The notes under the pieces: generated by a model
What the model saw: only the letters and a program-made list of their open reading frames with translations
Database searches by the model: none
What the model was told of the DNA's origin: nothing
In this document: positions 17,230-26,020 of the stretch, piece by piece
Layout: each line of letters begins with the position of its first letter
Numbering within the stretch: position 1 is the stretch's first letter
Made by a program: the position numbers and the translations under genes
Assembly: GCA_934202095.1 (NCBI GenBank)
Contig: CAKPXN010000014.1
Location: forward strand, 1-36,764
Length of the DNA stretch: 36,764 nt
From: an uncultured Veillonella sp.
Lineage (GTDB): Bacteria > Bacillota > Negativicutes > Veillonellales > Veillonellaceae
Reading direction: 5' to 3'

Positions 17230-18765
17230 ATGGAACGCATAGCATTTATTGACTTGGGATCGAATTCCGTTCGATTCGTTATTTATGAAATATCAAATAC
17301 AGGTAGTTATCGTTTAATATATCAGGAAAAAAATTCAATTCGTTTAAGCGAAAATATGTGGGGAAAACATAAACTGACAGAAGCGGCGATGAATCGAGCT
17401 TTAGTATCTTTACAGTCTTATGTACATATGGCAAAGGCTCTTGAGGTAAACTTCATTAAGGCTGTTGCAACAGCAGCTGTACGATTGGCTAAAAATGGTG
17501 ATGAATTTATTAATACAGTAAAACGAGAAACAGGGCTTGATTTAGAATGTATTTCTGGTGAGGAAGAGGCACGATTAGGATTTTTAGGGGTAATCAATAC
17601 AATTGGTCTTAAAGACTTTGTTATCTTTGATTTAGGCGGAGCCAGCACAGAGGTAACATTAGTACGAAATCGACAGATTGAACGATCTGTGAGTTTACCC
17701 ATTGGTGCACTCACATTAACAGGTACTTATCAAGTAGGGGATGAGTTCACAGAAAAAGAATATAATAAAATGGTCAAGGCCATAAGGAAAACTATAGAAG
17801 AACAGACTTGGCTAAAAAATACTAAAATGCCTCTATTAGGCATTGGCGGTACAGCACGTAATATTGCAAAAATGGATCAACGTAAATTATCCTACCCAAT
17901 AACTAAAATACATAACTATGAAATACCATATCATAGATTTACTGAACTATTAGATGAGGTTAAATCTAAGCCTTTAGCTCAACGTAAAAAAATAAATGGG
18001 CTCTCATCTGAACGGGCTGATATCATTATTGCAGGTATGACCATCGTCTATGAATTATTTAATTATATTAATTGTAAAACACTAGTCGTAGGTGGTTCTG
18101 GGCTTCGAGAGGGGTTATTTTATGATTATTATGGGCATAATTATTTAGGTGGTAAACCTATTATTCCCGATATTTTGATTCACTCCGCAGAAAATGTCCT
18201 CCTTGGTATGACACGTCATGAACTTGTTCATGCTAAATATATTTGTAAATTGTCAGATACATTATTTGAACAGTGGTGGTCATTGCATAAGGGGGATAAT
18301 GGATTGCGTCGATGCTTGCAAGTTGCATCATTGTTGCATGATATCGGTAAACGGGTCAATTATTATAGTCATGCCAGACATGGATGCTATATGCTAGTCA
18401 ATAGTAATTTATATGGTATGAGCCATATTGAACAGGCTTTAAGTGCATTTTTAGTTATGAATTCGCATGGTTTAACGCCTAAGGAATATAAAAATTTCTT
18501 ATACGGTAAATTACTGGATGATGAGCAACGTACTATGGGGCAGAAGTTATCAATTATTTTAGCCATTGCAGAGGCTCTTGATGAAAGTCATGAACAATTA
18601 ATTACCAAATTAGATAGCCGAATTAGCCCTGATAAGGTGCTATTAATCGTAGAATACCCAAAACATCGAGATATAGATATAACAAAAGGGGCTGTTGAAA
18701 AATTAGTAAAGCCTTTTAAAAAGGAATTCAAACGTCAGTTAGAAATTGAGTGGTCCCCTCAGTAG
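17230..18765 (+). CDS. ppx: Exopolyphosphatase / pppGpp phosphohydrolase family (Ppx/GppA) with C-terminal HD domain
   Basis: Releases phosphate from polyphosphate ends and may also hydrolyse pppGpp. From the ATG at 17230 it is 511 residues; AAAGGA lies upstream, and a reading frame open back to 17128 contains the previous operon's terminator and this gene's promoter. The Ppx/GppA fold shows intact motifs: FIDLGSNSVRF (Asp8), SGEEEARLGFLG (109-120), FDLGGASTEVT (Asp134) and GIGGTARN (204-211). The C-terminal HD-like domain has SLLHDIGKRV (His370-Asp371) and SHARH (380-384). The C-terminal arrangement matches E. coli Ppx domain III/IV. It heads an operon with a degenerate paralogue and ppk. 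Which activity dominates cannot be told from sequence. Confidence 0.92.
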   Translation: MERIAFIDLGSNSVRFVIYEISNTGSYRLIYQEKNSIRLSENMWGKHKLTEAAMNRALVSLQSYVHMAKALEVNFIKAVATAAVRLAKNGDEFINTVKRETGLDLECISGEEEARLGFLGVINTIGLKDFVIFDLGGASTEVTLVRNRQIERSVSLPIGALTLTGTYQVGDEFTEKEYNKMVKAIRKTIEEQTWLKNTKMPLLGIGGTARNIAKMDQRKLSYPITKIHNYEIPYHRFTELLDEVKSKPLAQRKKINGLSSERADIIIAGMTIVYELFNYINCKTLVVGGSGLREGLFYDYYGHNYLGGKPIIPDILIHSAENVLLGMTRHELVHAKYICKLSDTLFEQWWSLHKGDNGLRRCLQVASLLHDIGKRVNYYSHARHGCYMLVNSNLYGMSHIEQALSAFLVMNSHGLTPKEYKNFLYGKLLDDEQRTMGQKLSIILAIAEALDESHEQLITKLDSRISPDKVLLIVEYPKHRDIDITKGAVEKLVKPFKKEFKRQLEIEWSPQ

Positions 18766-18774
18766 GAGGTAGGT

Positions 18775-20325
18775 ATGACATTATCTAAAGTGCTCAGATA
18801 TGCAATTTTACATGTTGGGTCTAGCAGTATGAGCATTACAATATTAGAATATAAAAGCATTGATGAAGTCCGTGTGATTGACTATGCTGCACGAGAAGTT
18901 ACCTTTGGGGAAGAATTATTTCAAACCTCTCGCCTTAGCTTTAAAACCATTGAGGAGATTTGTGATATTCTTAAAGGCTACAAACAATTGATGGCTGATT
19001 ATGGTGTGTCTAGATGTCGTTTATACGGGACTACAGTAATTAGAGAAGCCGCAAATCGAAGAGCTATATTAGATCAGATTTTTATACAAACTGGTATGCG
19101 TGTGGAAGTAATAGACATGCCTAAAGAGGTTTATTTTAAATACGCTCTCGTATATTATGAAATGATGTATCACCATAAGGCGGCGGATGAAGATACGGCT
19201 TGCTTATTTGCGGATATTACGTCCGGTGGGGTTGGCTTAACCGCTTGGCGAGGAGCATCTCTATTATTTCAACAAAATATGCATAGTGGTTCTCTTCGTG
19301 TTATGGAGTCCTTTAATCGAAACCAACGTGCATCGATATCATTTAGTACAGCCATAACAGAATATTTGCATCGTATGATTAGCCCATTACGCGAGGAATT
19401 ACAACTTTTTAACATTAAAAATATTATTCTCTCCGGTGATGAGGCGCGTTTAATTCTACAGTTAATGGGGTATAACGATAGCGATCCTATTATTACAATT
19501 AATCCTCAACAGTTTAAGGAACTCGTTGATTCCTTTGATGGCATTACGGCCACTAAATTGATGAATCGTTATAAGATTCCAGAGTTTAAAGCCAATATTC
19601 TCATGCCGACTATGATTCTCTTTGCAGAGCTTATCAACGCTATACAACCGGAGTCGTTAATCTTTAGTAGCTATTCCTTTTCGCAAGGTATTAGTTGGTT
19701 CTATGGCGTAGAATCGGAAAACCATCCCTATATGTATCAATTGCGCGAGCAAAATGCAGATTTGGCACGGGCTATAGCATCACGCTATCATACGGACTCC
19801 GTCCACGATCGAGAGGTAGAGCGTTTTAGTTTAGCTTTTTGTAACGCATTGCGGCATAAGGGCCTACCAGAACGGTGGGGCTATTTGTGTCGCATAGCGG
19901 CTATCCTCTGCTCTGTTGGTAAATTTGTAAGCCTTAGAAATCATGGAGAACATGCGTATCATATCGTAATGGGTACGGATATATTTGGGCTTTCAGAAGA
20001 AGAAAAACAAGTGGTTGCCAATGTGGTGTATTACCACTATAAAGGGACACCTTCGGATGATGATGAATATTTTAGAGTCCTTACAGAATTGCAAAAAATA
20101 CAGGTTACAAAGCTAGTTGCTATTGTCAGAGTAGCTTGCTCATTAGATGCGGGGAGCAATCAAAAAATAGATGAAATACGTTTAGAAGAACGGGATAAGG
20201 AGCTAATTGTCCATGTAAGGACAAAGGAGAATATATCTCTTGAATGGTGGACGTTTAATCGGGATTCTGTCTATTTTAGTGAAATATTTGGGATGGAAAT
20301 TTCCTTAACCATAGGGGGTGTGTAA
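18775..20325 (+). CDS. Divergent Ppx/GppA-like protein, probable pseudoenzyme
   Basis: 516 residues with the same size and layout as the ppx just upstream, but key residues changed. The N-terminal phosphate loop is ILHVGSSSMS (His13 where ppx has Asp8), the glutamate motif is DMPKEVYFKY in place of SGEEEARLGF, the second loop is FADITSGGVGLT in place of FDLGGASTEVT, and GIGGTAR is ILSGDEARL. In the C-terminal domain the His-Asp pair is replaced by Cys379-Ser380 (AAILCSVGKFV), while the later histidines (His390, His393) remain. It is a full-length, uninterrupted gene with a ribosome site (AGGAGG) 5-6 bases before the start, so it is not decaying. A regulatory or scaffolding role for polyphosphate enzymes is inferred. 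Confidence 0.82.
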   Translation: MTLSKVLRYAILHVGSSSMSITILEYKSIDEVRVIDYAAREVTFGEELFQTSRLSFKTIEEICDILKGYKQLMADYGVSRCRLYGTTVIREAANRRAILDQIFIQTGMRVEVIDMPKEVYFKYALVYYEMMYHHKAADEDTACLFADITSGGVGLTAWRGASLLFQQNMHSGSLRVMESFNRNQRASISFSTAITEYLHRMISPLREELQLFNIKNIILSGDEARLILQLMGYNDSDPIITINPQQFKELVDSFDGITATKLMNRYKIPEFKANILMPTMILFAELINAIQPESLIFSSYSFSQGISWFYGVESENHPYMYQLREQNADLARAIASRYHTDSVHDREVERFSLAFCNALRHKGLPERWGYLCRIAAILCSVGKFVSLRNHGEHAYHIVMGTDIFGLSEEEKQVVANVVYYHYKGTPSDDDEYFRVLTELQKIQVTKLVAIVRVACSLDAGSNQKIDEIRLEERDKELIVHVRTKENISLEWWTFNRDSVYFSEIFGMEISLTIGGV

Positions 20326-20326
20326 G

Positions 20327-22444
20327 TTGTTTACAAGTCCAAAATATTATTTTAATCGTGAGTTATCATGGCTCAAATTTAATCAACGGGTTTTATTGGA
20401 AGCAATGGATACAAGCAATCCCTTGATGGAACGATTGCGCTTTATCGCAATTGCTAGCTCTAATTTAGATGAATTTTTTATGATTCGCGTTGCAGGATTG
20501 CGCCATCAAGCTATGAATGGCATCGTTAAATATGATGCAGCCCATATGGATGCAAAAGCTCAACTTAAAGCTATCGATGAATCTGTACAGCGTTTAGTTT
20601 CCTTACAATATACGTATTTACATCGCGTTTTGGGGGATTTAAAAGAGAAAGGGCTGTGTTTTTTTCATCCTGAAGATCTTGATGTAAAGACAAAAGCTTG
20701 GTTGCGTCACTATTTTGAGGAACAAATTTACCCTGTTGTGACACCGTTGGCCGTTGACTCAGGGCATCCGTTTCCATTTTTAGCCAATAATACGATTAAT
20801 GCTATTGTTCGTATCTTTCAAGTCCAACCAGATGGTTCTAAGGATTATAAAATTGCCATTTTGCCAATTCCATCAGTACTAGATCGAATCATCGAAGTAC
20901 CATCCTCATCGAATAAGGTACATAGATTTGTGTATTTAGAGGATATTATTACCTATTATGCGACCCAATTCTTTCAAGGTTATGGTATTGAAGAAGCTAT
21001 GATTTTCCGATTGACTCGTGATGCGGATCTTGAAATTGATGAAGAAGATGCAAAGGATTTATTGACCGAAGTTGAAGCGTCGTTACGACGTCGACGTCGA
21101 GGTGATGCTGTGCGGCTAGAAGTGGTTGGTAATGGTTCTTCTGAGTTATTGCGTACCGTATTAGCTAGTGTAGAGTTAGAGGAAAAGGATGTATATTATA
21201 TAGATGGTCATTTAGATTGTCGTATGTATCTAGATTTTTCAAATTATCCAGGCTATGATCATTTGCGGTATAAACCGTTTGAGCCTAAAATACCGAGCGA
21301 TCTAATTGGCTGTGAAGAAGAGAATTTACTCGATGTAATTCGTAGTCGAGATATATTCGTACATCACCCTTTTGAAACCTTTAATGTAGTTGAACAATTT
21401 GTAGCACAAGCGGCTGTTGATCCTAATGTCTTAGCTATTAAACAAACCTTGTATCGCGTCAGTGGTGAATCACCTATTATTGCATCTCTTATAAAAGCGG
21501 CTGATAATGGTAAGCAAGTTACTGTCTTAATGGAGGTTAAAGCTCGTTTTGATGAAGAGCATAATATCATTATGGCCCGTAGATTGGAGAAGGCCGGTTG
21601 TCATGTAATTTATGGCTTAAAGGGCTTAAAAACACATTCTAAAATTACTATGGTGGTTCGACGCGAAGAAGATGGAATTCGCCGCTATGTTCATTTAGCA
21701 ACGGGGAACTATAATGGTAAAACAGCCCGTATATATACTGATTGTGGGATTTTTACAAGTAATGATGAATATGGTGATGATGCATCCCGTTTCTTCAATT
21801 TGATTTCTGGCTATTCAGATCCACCGATCTGGAATAAATTTATTGTGGCTCCACTAAATTTACGGGAACGTATAATGGATCTTATTGATGAAGAAATTGA
21901 ATGTGCCAAACGTGGTGAAGATGCATACATCATTGCAAAGATGAATTCTTTACTCGATAAAAAGGTTATTGCGAAATTATATGAAGCATCGGCCAATGGT
22001 GTACGCATTGACCTCATTGTGCGTGGGATTTGTACATTGCGACCTGGCATCGCAGGTATAAGCGATAATATTACGGTGCGTTCCATTGTAGGACGTTTTT
22101 TAGAGCATCATAGAATATTCTATTTTAGAAGTGACGGTAATGACAAAATATTTATCTCTAGTGCTGATTGGATGCCTCGTAACTTGAATGAACGTGTTGA
22201 ATTGATGATTCCTATTGAGGATAAACGTCATAAAGCACGTATCAAGGGTATTCTTGATTTGTACCTTGTAGATACGCTAAAAGCTCATATTATGAGAGCT
22301 GATGGATCGTATTATAAGGTAACAGATGTAGAGGGACCTATATCTGCACAAGAAGAATTAATGGAGGCCGCCAATACGCAAGAAAGTAAAGAAAAAATGA
22401 CTGTTATAGAACGATTTAAGCCTATGTTTAAGATGAAAGAATGA
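20327..22444 (+). CDS. ppk: Polyphosphate kinase 1
   Basis: Polymerises inorganic polyphosphate from ATP at the membrane. The TTG at 20327 gives 705 residues and has AGGGGG about 9 bases upstream; a GTG at 20318 is in frame but touches that site. Both starts sit at the end of the upstream Ppx-like gene (the GTG overlaps its stop), so translation is probably coupled. Domains in order: N-terminal FNRELSWLKFNQRVL, the head domain, then two PLD-like catalytic domains with THSKITMVVRR (His437, the autophosphorylated histidine) and FLEHHRIFYF (His594/His595). MEVKARFDE and YVHLATGNYNG are also typical. Length and motifs indicate an active enzyme. Confidence 0.95.
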   Translation: MFTSPKYYFNRELSWLKFNQRVLLEAMDTSNPLMERLRFIAIASSNLDEFFMIRVAGLRHQAMNGIVKYDAAHMDAKAQLKAIDESVQRLVSLQYTYLHRVLGDLKEKGLCFFHPEDLDVKTKAWLRHYFEEQIYPVVTPLAVDSGHPFPFLANNTINAIVRIFQVQPDGSKDYKIAILPIPSVLDRIIEVPSSSNKVHRFVYLEDIITYYATQFFQGYGIEEAMIFRLTRDADLEIDEEDAKDLLTEVEASLRRRRRGDAVRLEVVGNGSSELLRTVLASVELEEKDVYYIDGHLDCRMYLDFSNYPGYDHLRYKPFEPKIPSDLIGCEEENLLDVIRSRDIFVHHPFETFNVVEQFVAQAAVDPNVLAIKQTLYRVSGESPIIASLIKAADNGKQVTVLMEVKARFDEEHNIIMARRLEKAGCHVIYGLKGLKTHSKITMVVRREEDGIRRYVHLATGNYNGKTARIYTDCGIFTSNDEYGDDASRFFNLISGYSDPPIWNKFIVAPLNLRERIMDLIDEEIECAKRGEDAYIIAKMNSLLDKKVIAKLYEASANGVRIDLIVRGICTLRPGIAGISDNITVRSIVGRFLEHHRIFYFRSDGNDKIFISSADWMPRNLNERVELMIPIEDKRHKARIKGILDLYLVDTLKAHIMRADGSYYKVTDVEGPISAQEELMEAANTQESKEKMTVIERFKPMFKMKE

Positions 22445-22860
22445 TGAAATTTATGAATGGTATCATATGGATGCATAAATATAGATTATAAATACCCATT
22501 ATATGTATGTTTTAGTCGCTTTATTTATTGCTTTATGAATTGTAAATGAAAATTTAGATATTTAATATATTTTATGGTAACAATAGAAAAACTCATAAAT
22601 ATTCACACAGAGAATAATATATACATCGTATACTATATATTGTAGTAGTATCTGATATACCTCTACAATTTTGCTTATTTGGTATGTTATCGAAAAATAT
22701 AGATGTGTTTGCATACAGTGGACAAAATGTAAAAAAACAAAAAATGTAAAATAGGGAAAACCATATACTATATGTGTTTATCGACAATTGTTAACCTTGT
22801 GCGTTTGACAGGTTATATCTAACTGTAGTAGAATATGATTGTTACAGGAGGTATTTCGTA
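22445..22860. other. 416-bp non-coding gap with promoter and weak hairpin
   Basis: AT-rich gap between ppk and the yabE-like gene. No credible coding region is seen. It holds an AT-rich hairpin at 22639-22669 (ATTGTAG / CTACAAT with an inner GTAT / ATAC), followed by TTTTG, which might be a weak ppk terminator, and the yabE promoter near its right end. A small RNA is possible but there is no direct support. Confidence 0.5.
22805..22834 (+). promoter_or_regulatory. Promoter of yabE-like gene
   Basis: TTGACA (22805-22810) is a perfect -35; TAGAAT (22829-22834) is a 5/6 -10, with an 18-bp spacer. TAACC (22792-22796) and GGTTA (22811-22815) flank the -35 as a small inverted repeat that might be an operator. 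Confidence 0.75.
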
Positions 22861-23832
22861 ATGAGAATTCAAAAGACGCACAAGCGATATATATCGTCTG
22901 TGGTTGCTGGATTGATGGTAACTGCAATAACCTTGACTGGTTTTTCTTACAACGATAAAACTGTTACAGTCATGGCTGATGGTGCAGCTCATACTGTTAA
23001 AACACATTTAAATTCGAATGAAGGTATCGTGCGTAACGCAGGTATTAAATTAAATCCGAAAGATAAAGTAATTAGTGATTCTAATTCTGTACAAGAGGGT
23101 ACAACACTTACCGTAGTAAGAGCATTCCCTGTATCTGTTACAGTAAATGGAAAAACTAGAACTGTTTATACTACACAAACTACAGCAGAGGACTTAGCTG
23201 AGGAATTAGGCTTTAAGGCTCCTAATTACACCACCGCAGCTACTGGAGCTATTCAAGCTGGCAGTACTGTGAATATTGTACGCGTTACAAGCCGTGCAGT
23301 GAATACTGTGGATCAAGAAATCCCTATTCAAGTTATCCACCAAAAAGATGACACAATGGCTCAAGGTGAAGAAGAGGTTGTTCAAGTTGGTCAACCAGGT
23401 ACTGAACGCGTTCAAGTTGAAACATTGTATAACAATGGTACTATTATTAGAACGAATGAATTGTCTAAGTCTGTAATGACGAACATGGTACCAACAATTA
23501 TTAAAGAAGGTACTCGTGAGGTAACGACATCACGTAATGTATCTGGTCGCGCATCTCGTTCCATCGTTATGGAAGCGTCTGCTTACTTAGCGGGGGATGG
23601 TGATGGTGCTGGCATTACTGCTACAGGTATTCCTGCAGTACGTGGTGTAGTAGCTGTTGACCCTGATGTAATTCCATTAGGCACACGCTTGTTTATTCCT
23701 GGCTATGGTGAGGCTGTAGCGGCTGATACAGGTGGTGCTATTGTAGGGAATCGTATTGACCTTGTTATGGATTCCTATGGCGAAGCCATGGATTTTGGTC
23801 GACGTGATGTAACAGTATATGTACTAGATTAA
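22861..23832 (+). CDS. yabE: YabE-like G5 and 3D domain cell-wall protein
   Basis: Exported or membrane-anchored protein of 323 residues. A short basic N-terminus and hydrophobic segment (about 10-28) look like an uncleaved anchor or signal peptide. DUF348-type repeats follow (about 33-130, with VTVMADGAAHTV and VTVNGKTRTVYT), then a G5 domain (about 145-220), and a C-terminal 3D domain (about 235-323) with DPDVIPLGTR, AADTGGAIVG and RIDLVMD. This order is that of B. subtilis YabE and Rpf-like cell-wall lytic proteins, suggesting peptidoglycan cleavage. AGGAGGT is 8 bases before the ATG. In B. subtilis yabE lies between tatD and rnmV; here the order is kept but with inserts on both sides. Confidence 0.88.
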   Translation: MRIQKTHKRYISSVVAGLMVTAITLTGFSYNDKTVTVMADGAAHTVKTHLNSNEGIVRNAGIKLNPKDKVISDSNSVQEGTTLTVVRAFPVSVTVNGKTRTVYTTQTTAEDLAEELGFKAPNYTTAATGAIQAGSTVNIVRVTSRAVNTVDQEIPIQVIHQKDDTMAQGEEEVVQVGQPGTERVQVETLYNNGTIIRTNELSKSVMTNMVPTIIKEGTREVTTSRNVSGRASRSIVMEASAYLAGDGDGAGITATGIPAVRGVVAVDPDVIPLGTRLFIPGYGEAVAADTGGAIVGNRIDLVMDSYGEAMDFGRRDVTVYVLD

Positions 23833-23846
23833 TCTATATAAACAAC

Positions 23847-23877
23847 ACAAGGAGATATCCCAGTGATATCTCCTTGT
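23847..23877. terminator. Hairpin downstream of yabE-like gene
   Basis: 13-bp stem ACAAGGAGATATC (23847-23859) with 23865-23877, loop CCAGT. There is no T-run on the plus strand; a T-rich tail follows on the minus strand. It may be a first stop or a 3'-end stabiliser ahead of the stronger terminator at 23898. Confidence 0.55.
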
Positions 23878-23897
23878 TGTATAATTACCCTAATGAG

Positions 23898-23939
23898 AAA
23901 AGGACGATAGTTTCCAATAATGGAAATTATCGTCCTTTT
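23898..23939. terminator. Bidirectional terminator between yabE-like gene and msrAB
   Basis: 18-bp stem (23898-23915 with 23922-23939, one G-T pair), loop AATAAT, with A4 on the left and T4 on the right, so it works for both converging transcripts. Confidence 0.88.
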
Positions 23940-23951
23940 AGTGTATAGGTA

Positions 23952-24887
23952 TTATTCTATGTATGGAATTAAGTATTCATACTTAGTTCCTAATAATTCA
24001 TTTTTTGGTATAAATTTGAGTGCCGATCCATTGATACAATACCGTAATGATCCATTGGGACCATCTTCGAAAACATGACCTAAGTGAGCATTGCCAATAC
24101 GGCTGCGAACTTCAATACGTTGCATACCATGGGAGTCGTCCTTGTAATAGCGAATGACATCCTTTGCTATGGGCTTTGTAAAACTAGGCCAACCACAGTG
24201 TGATTCGAATTTACACGATGATGCGAATAGTGGTTCACCCGTTGTAATGTCTACATAGAGTCCGGACTTAAATTCATTAGTCAATTCATGACTAAATGGT
24301 GCATCTGTAGCAGCATTCTGAGTTACTTCAAACTCTTGAGGTGATAAAGTTTGCAAGTCTTTTTCGGTCGGTTTGTTGTAAGCACTATCGTCTATAAGCG
24401 GTTCTTGGGATAGACCAAGAGGAATATGACAATAACCATTAGGGTTTTTATCTAAATAATCTTGATGATATTCCTCTGCAGAGTAATAATTTTCTAATGG
24501 CAAGACTTCGATGGCAAAAGGCTTGCTTTCAAAGGATTGAGAGCGAGCTAGAGTGGCATCGATAATTGCTTTATCTGCACTATCTGTATAGTATATACCC
24601 GTTCGATATTGAATCCCTTCATCACCGCCTTGTTTATTGATGCTAAATGGATCAATAGCGCGTAAGAAATACTGTATTAAATGGTCGAGTGACAATGTAT
24701 CGTCATCATAGACTACTTTAAGTGCTTCTACATGGCCGCTGTCATGACATACATCTTCATAACTTGGGTTAGTAGTAGGGCCGTTGGCATAGCCTACCTC
24801 ACTTGAAACTATGCCAGGAATTTGGCGAATATAACCTTGTAGCCCCCAGAAACAACCACCACCTAAATATATGGTGTGTTCAGACAT
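23952..24887 (-). CDS. msrAB: Fused peptide methionine sulfoxide reductase MsrA-MsrB
   Basis: Repairs oxidised methionine in proteins, reducing both S- and R-sulfoxides. It is 311 residues with MsrA first: GGGCFWG (catalytic Cys12) and YHQDYLDKNPNGYCHI near residues 138-153. MsrB is the C-terminal part (about 180-311) with CGWPSF, RIGNAHLGHVFEDGP and the catalytic RYCINGSALKF (Cys284). The paired CxxC zinc motifs of some MsrB proteins are not seen. Its ATG directly abuts the stop of the MetE-like gene, so the two are translationally coupled. No signal peptide, so it acts in the cytoplasm. The pairing with a methionine synthase-like gene and a sulfur-type LysR regulator suggests a methionine module. 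Confidence 0.95.
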   Translation of the reverse strand: MSEHTIYLGGGCFWGLQGYIRQIPGIVSSEVGYANGPTTNPSYEDVCHDSGHVEALKVVYDDDTLSLDHLIQYFLRAIDPFSINKQGGDEGIQYRTGIYYTDSADKAIIDATLARSQSFESKPFAIEVLPLENYYSAEEYHQDYLDKNPNGYCHIPLGLSQEPLIDDSAYNKPTEKDLQTLSPQEFEVTQNAATDAPFSHELTNEFKSGLYVDITTGEPLFASSCKFESHCGWPSFTKPIAKDVIRYYKDDSHGMQRIEVRSRIGNAHLGHVFEDGPNGSLRYCINGSALKFIPKNELLGTKYEYLIPYIE

Positions 24888-26009
24888 TTAATCACCCCAC
24901 ACTTCGTGTGCAATTTCCTTAACCAATGCAAGTTTAGCCCATTGTTCCTCTTCGGTTAGTTGATTACCGATTTCGCAGGATGCAAATCCACATTGAGGGG
25001 ATAAGCAAAGTCTTTCGAGTGGAATATATTTCGTAGCTTCTTTGATACGTTCTTTGATTGCTTCTTTAGCCTCTAATTCTGGACGCTTTGTTGTAATAAG
25101 GCCAAGTACAACTTTTTTGTTAGCAGATACTTCGCTCAATGGTTCAAAGCCACCAGACCGTTCATCATCAAATTCTAGGTAGTATGCATCTACATTTTCT
25201 TTAGCGAATAAAATAGGTGCAACCGGTTCATAACCGCCGCTAGCAGCCCAGGTAGAATTATAATTACCGCGACATACATGTGTGGTGAAAGCCAAGTCTT
25301 GAGGGCGACCTTCAAGAGCTAAGTTATTTACGCGTAAGTATTTTGCCGTTTCCCCTTCGATTGTTACGCTTTTATCCTTTTGGCGACCAGTCCAATAGCC
25401 GTGGTCACAACACATACCCCATGTACAATCATCAAATTGAATGTTGCGACAACCTGCTTCATAAAGGTCTTTAATAACTTGACGATAAGCGGCTGCAATA
25501 TCTTGGATTAACTCTTCTAAATCTGGGTAGAAAGAACGTGTTACTGTACCGTTATCTTCGCGGAATAATTCTGCTAAAAACTGTGATGGAGCAGGGATGG
25601 TTTGACGTGCTGTAGTATGTTCATCTTCGAATTGTTTTACGAATTTGAAATGTTCTACAAATGGATGGTTAGTCCCCGTGATTTTGCCTGTAAGAGCAAG
25701 AGAGCCTGGTGCTGTTTCTTGGCCGTGGAATTTATAACCGTGTTCAAGTTCAATTTCCTTGACACCGTTAAATCCCCACATGAAATCTAGATGCCAATAT
25801 GCGCGGCGGAATTCACCATCTGTAATAACAGGTAGACCTGCTGCTTTTTGTTTCTTGATAAGATCTGTGATAAGGCGATCTTCAACAGCTGTTAAATCTT
25901 CACGTGTAATTTTTCCGTCTGTGAAAGCTTGACGTGCTTCTTTCAATTCTGCGGGACGTAGGAAAGAACCTACAATATCAAAATGGAATGGTGCTAATTG
26001 TTTGGACAT
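24888..26009 (-). CDS. MetE-like cobalamin-independent methyltransferase, short form (YxjG/YxjH-like)
   Basis: 373 residues corresponding to the catalytic C-terminal barrel of MetE only. Zinc/thiol ligands are intact: THVCRGN (His244, Cys246), YYLEFDD (Glu279) and SPQCGFAS (Cys340), the H-C-E-C set of MetE. The N-terminal MetE half is absent, as in B. subtilis YxjG/YxjH. This group is usually annotated as 5-methyltetrahydropteroyltriglutamate-homocysteine methyltransferase, but its methyl donor is unproven and may not be the polyglutamyl folate. Strong ribosome site (AGGAGG on the minus strand). It lies downstream of a MetR/MtaR-like regulator and directly upstream of msrAB. No SAM riboswitch is visible in the leader. 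Confidence 0.85.
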   Translation of the reverse strand: MSKQLAPFHFDIVGSFLRPAELKEARQAFTDGKITREDLTAVEDRLITDLIKKQKAAGLPVITDGEFRRAYWHLDFMWGFNGVKEIELEHGYKFHGQETAPGSLALTGKITGTNHPFVEHFKFVKQFEDEHTTARQTIPAPSQFLAELFREDNGTVTRSFYPDLEELIQDIAAAYRQVIKDLYEAGCRNIQFDDCTWGMCCDHGYWTGRQKDKSVTIEGETAKYLRVNNLALEGRPQDLAFTTHVCRGNYNSTWAASGGYEPVAPILFAKENVDAYYLEFDDERSGGFEPLSEVSANKKVVLGLITTKRPELEAKEAIKERIKEATKYIPLERLCLSPQCGFASCEIGNQLTEEEQWAKLALVKEIAHEVWGD

Positions 26010-26020
26010 AATAAAACCTC

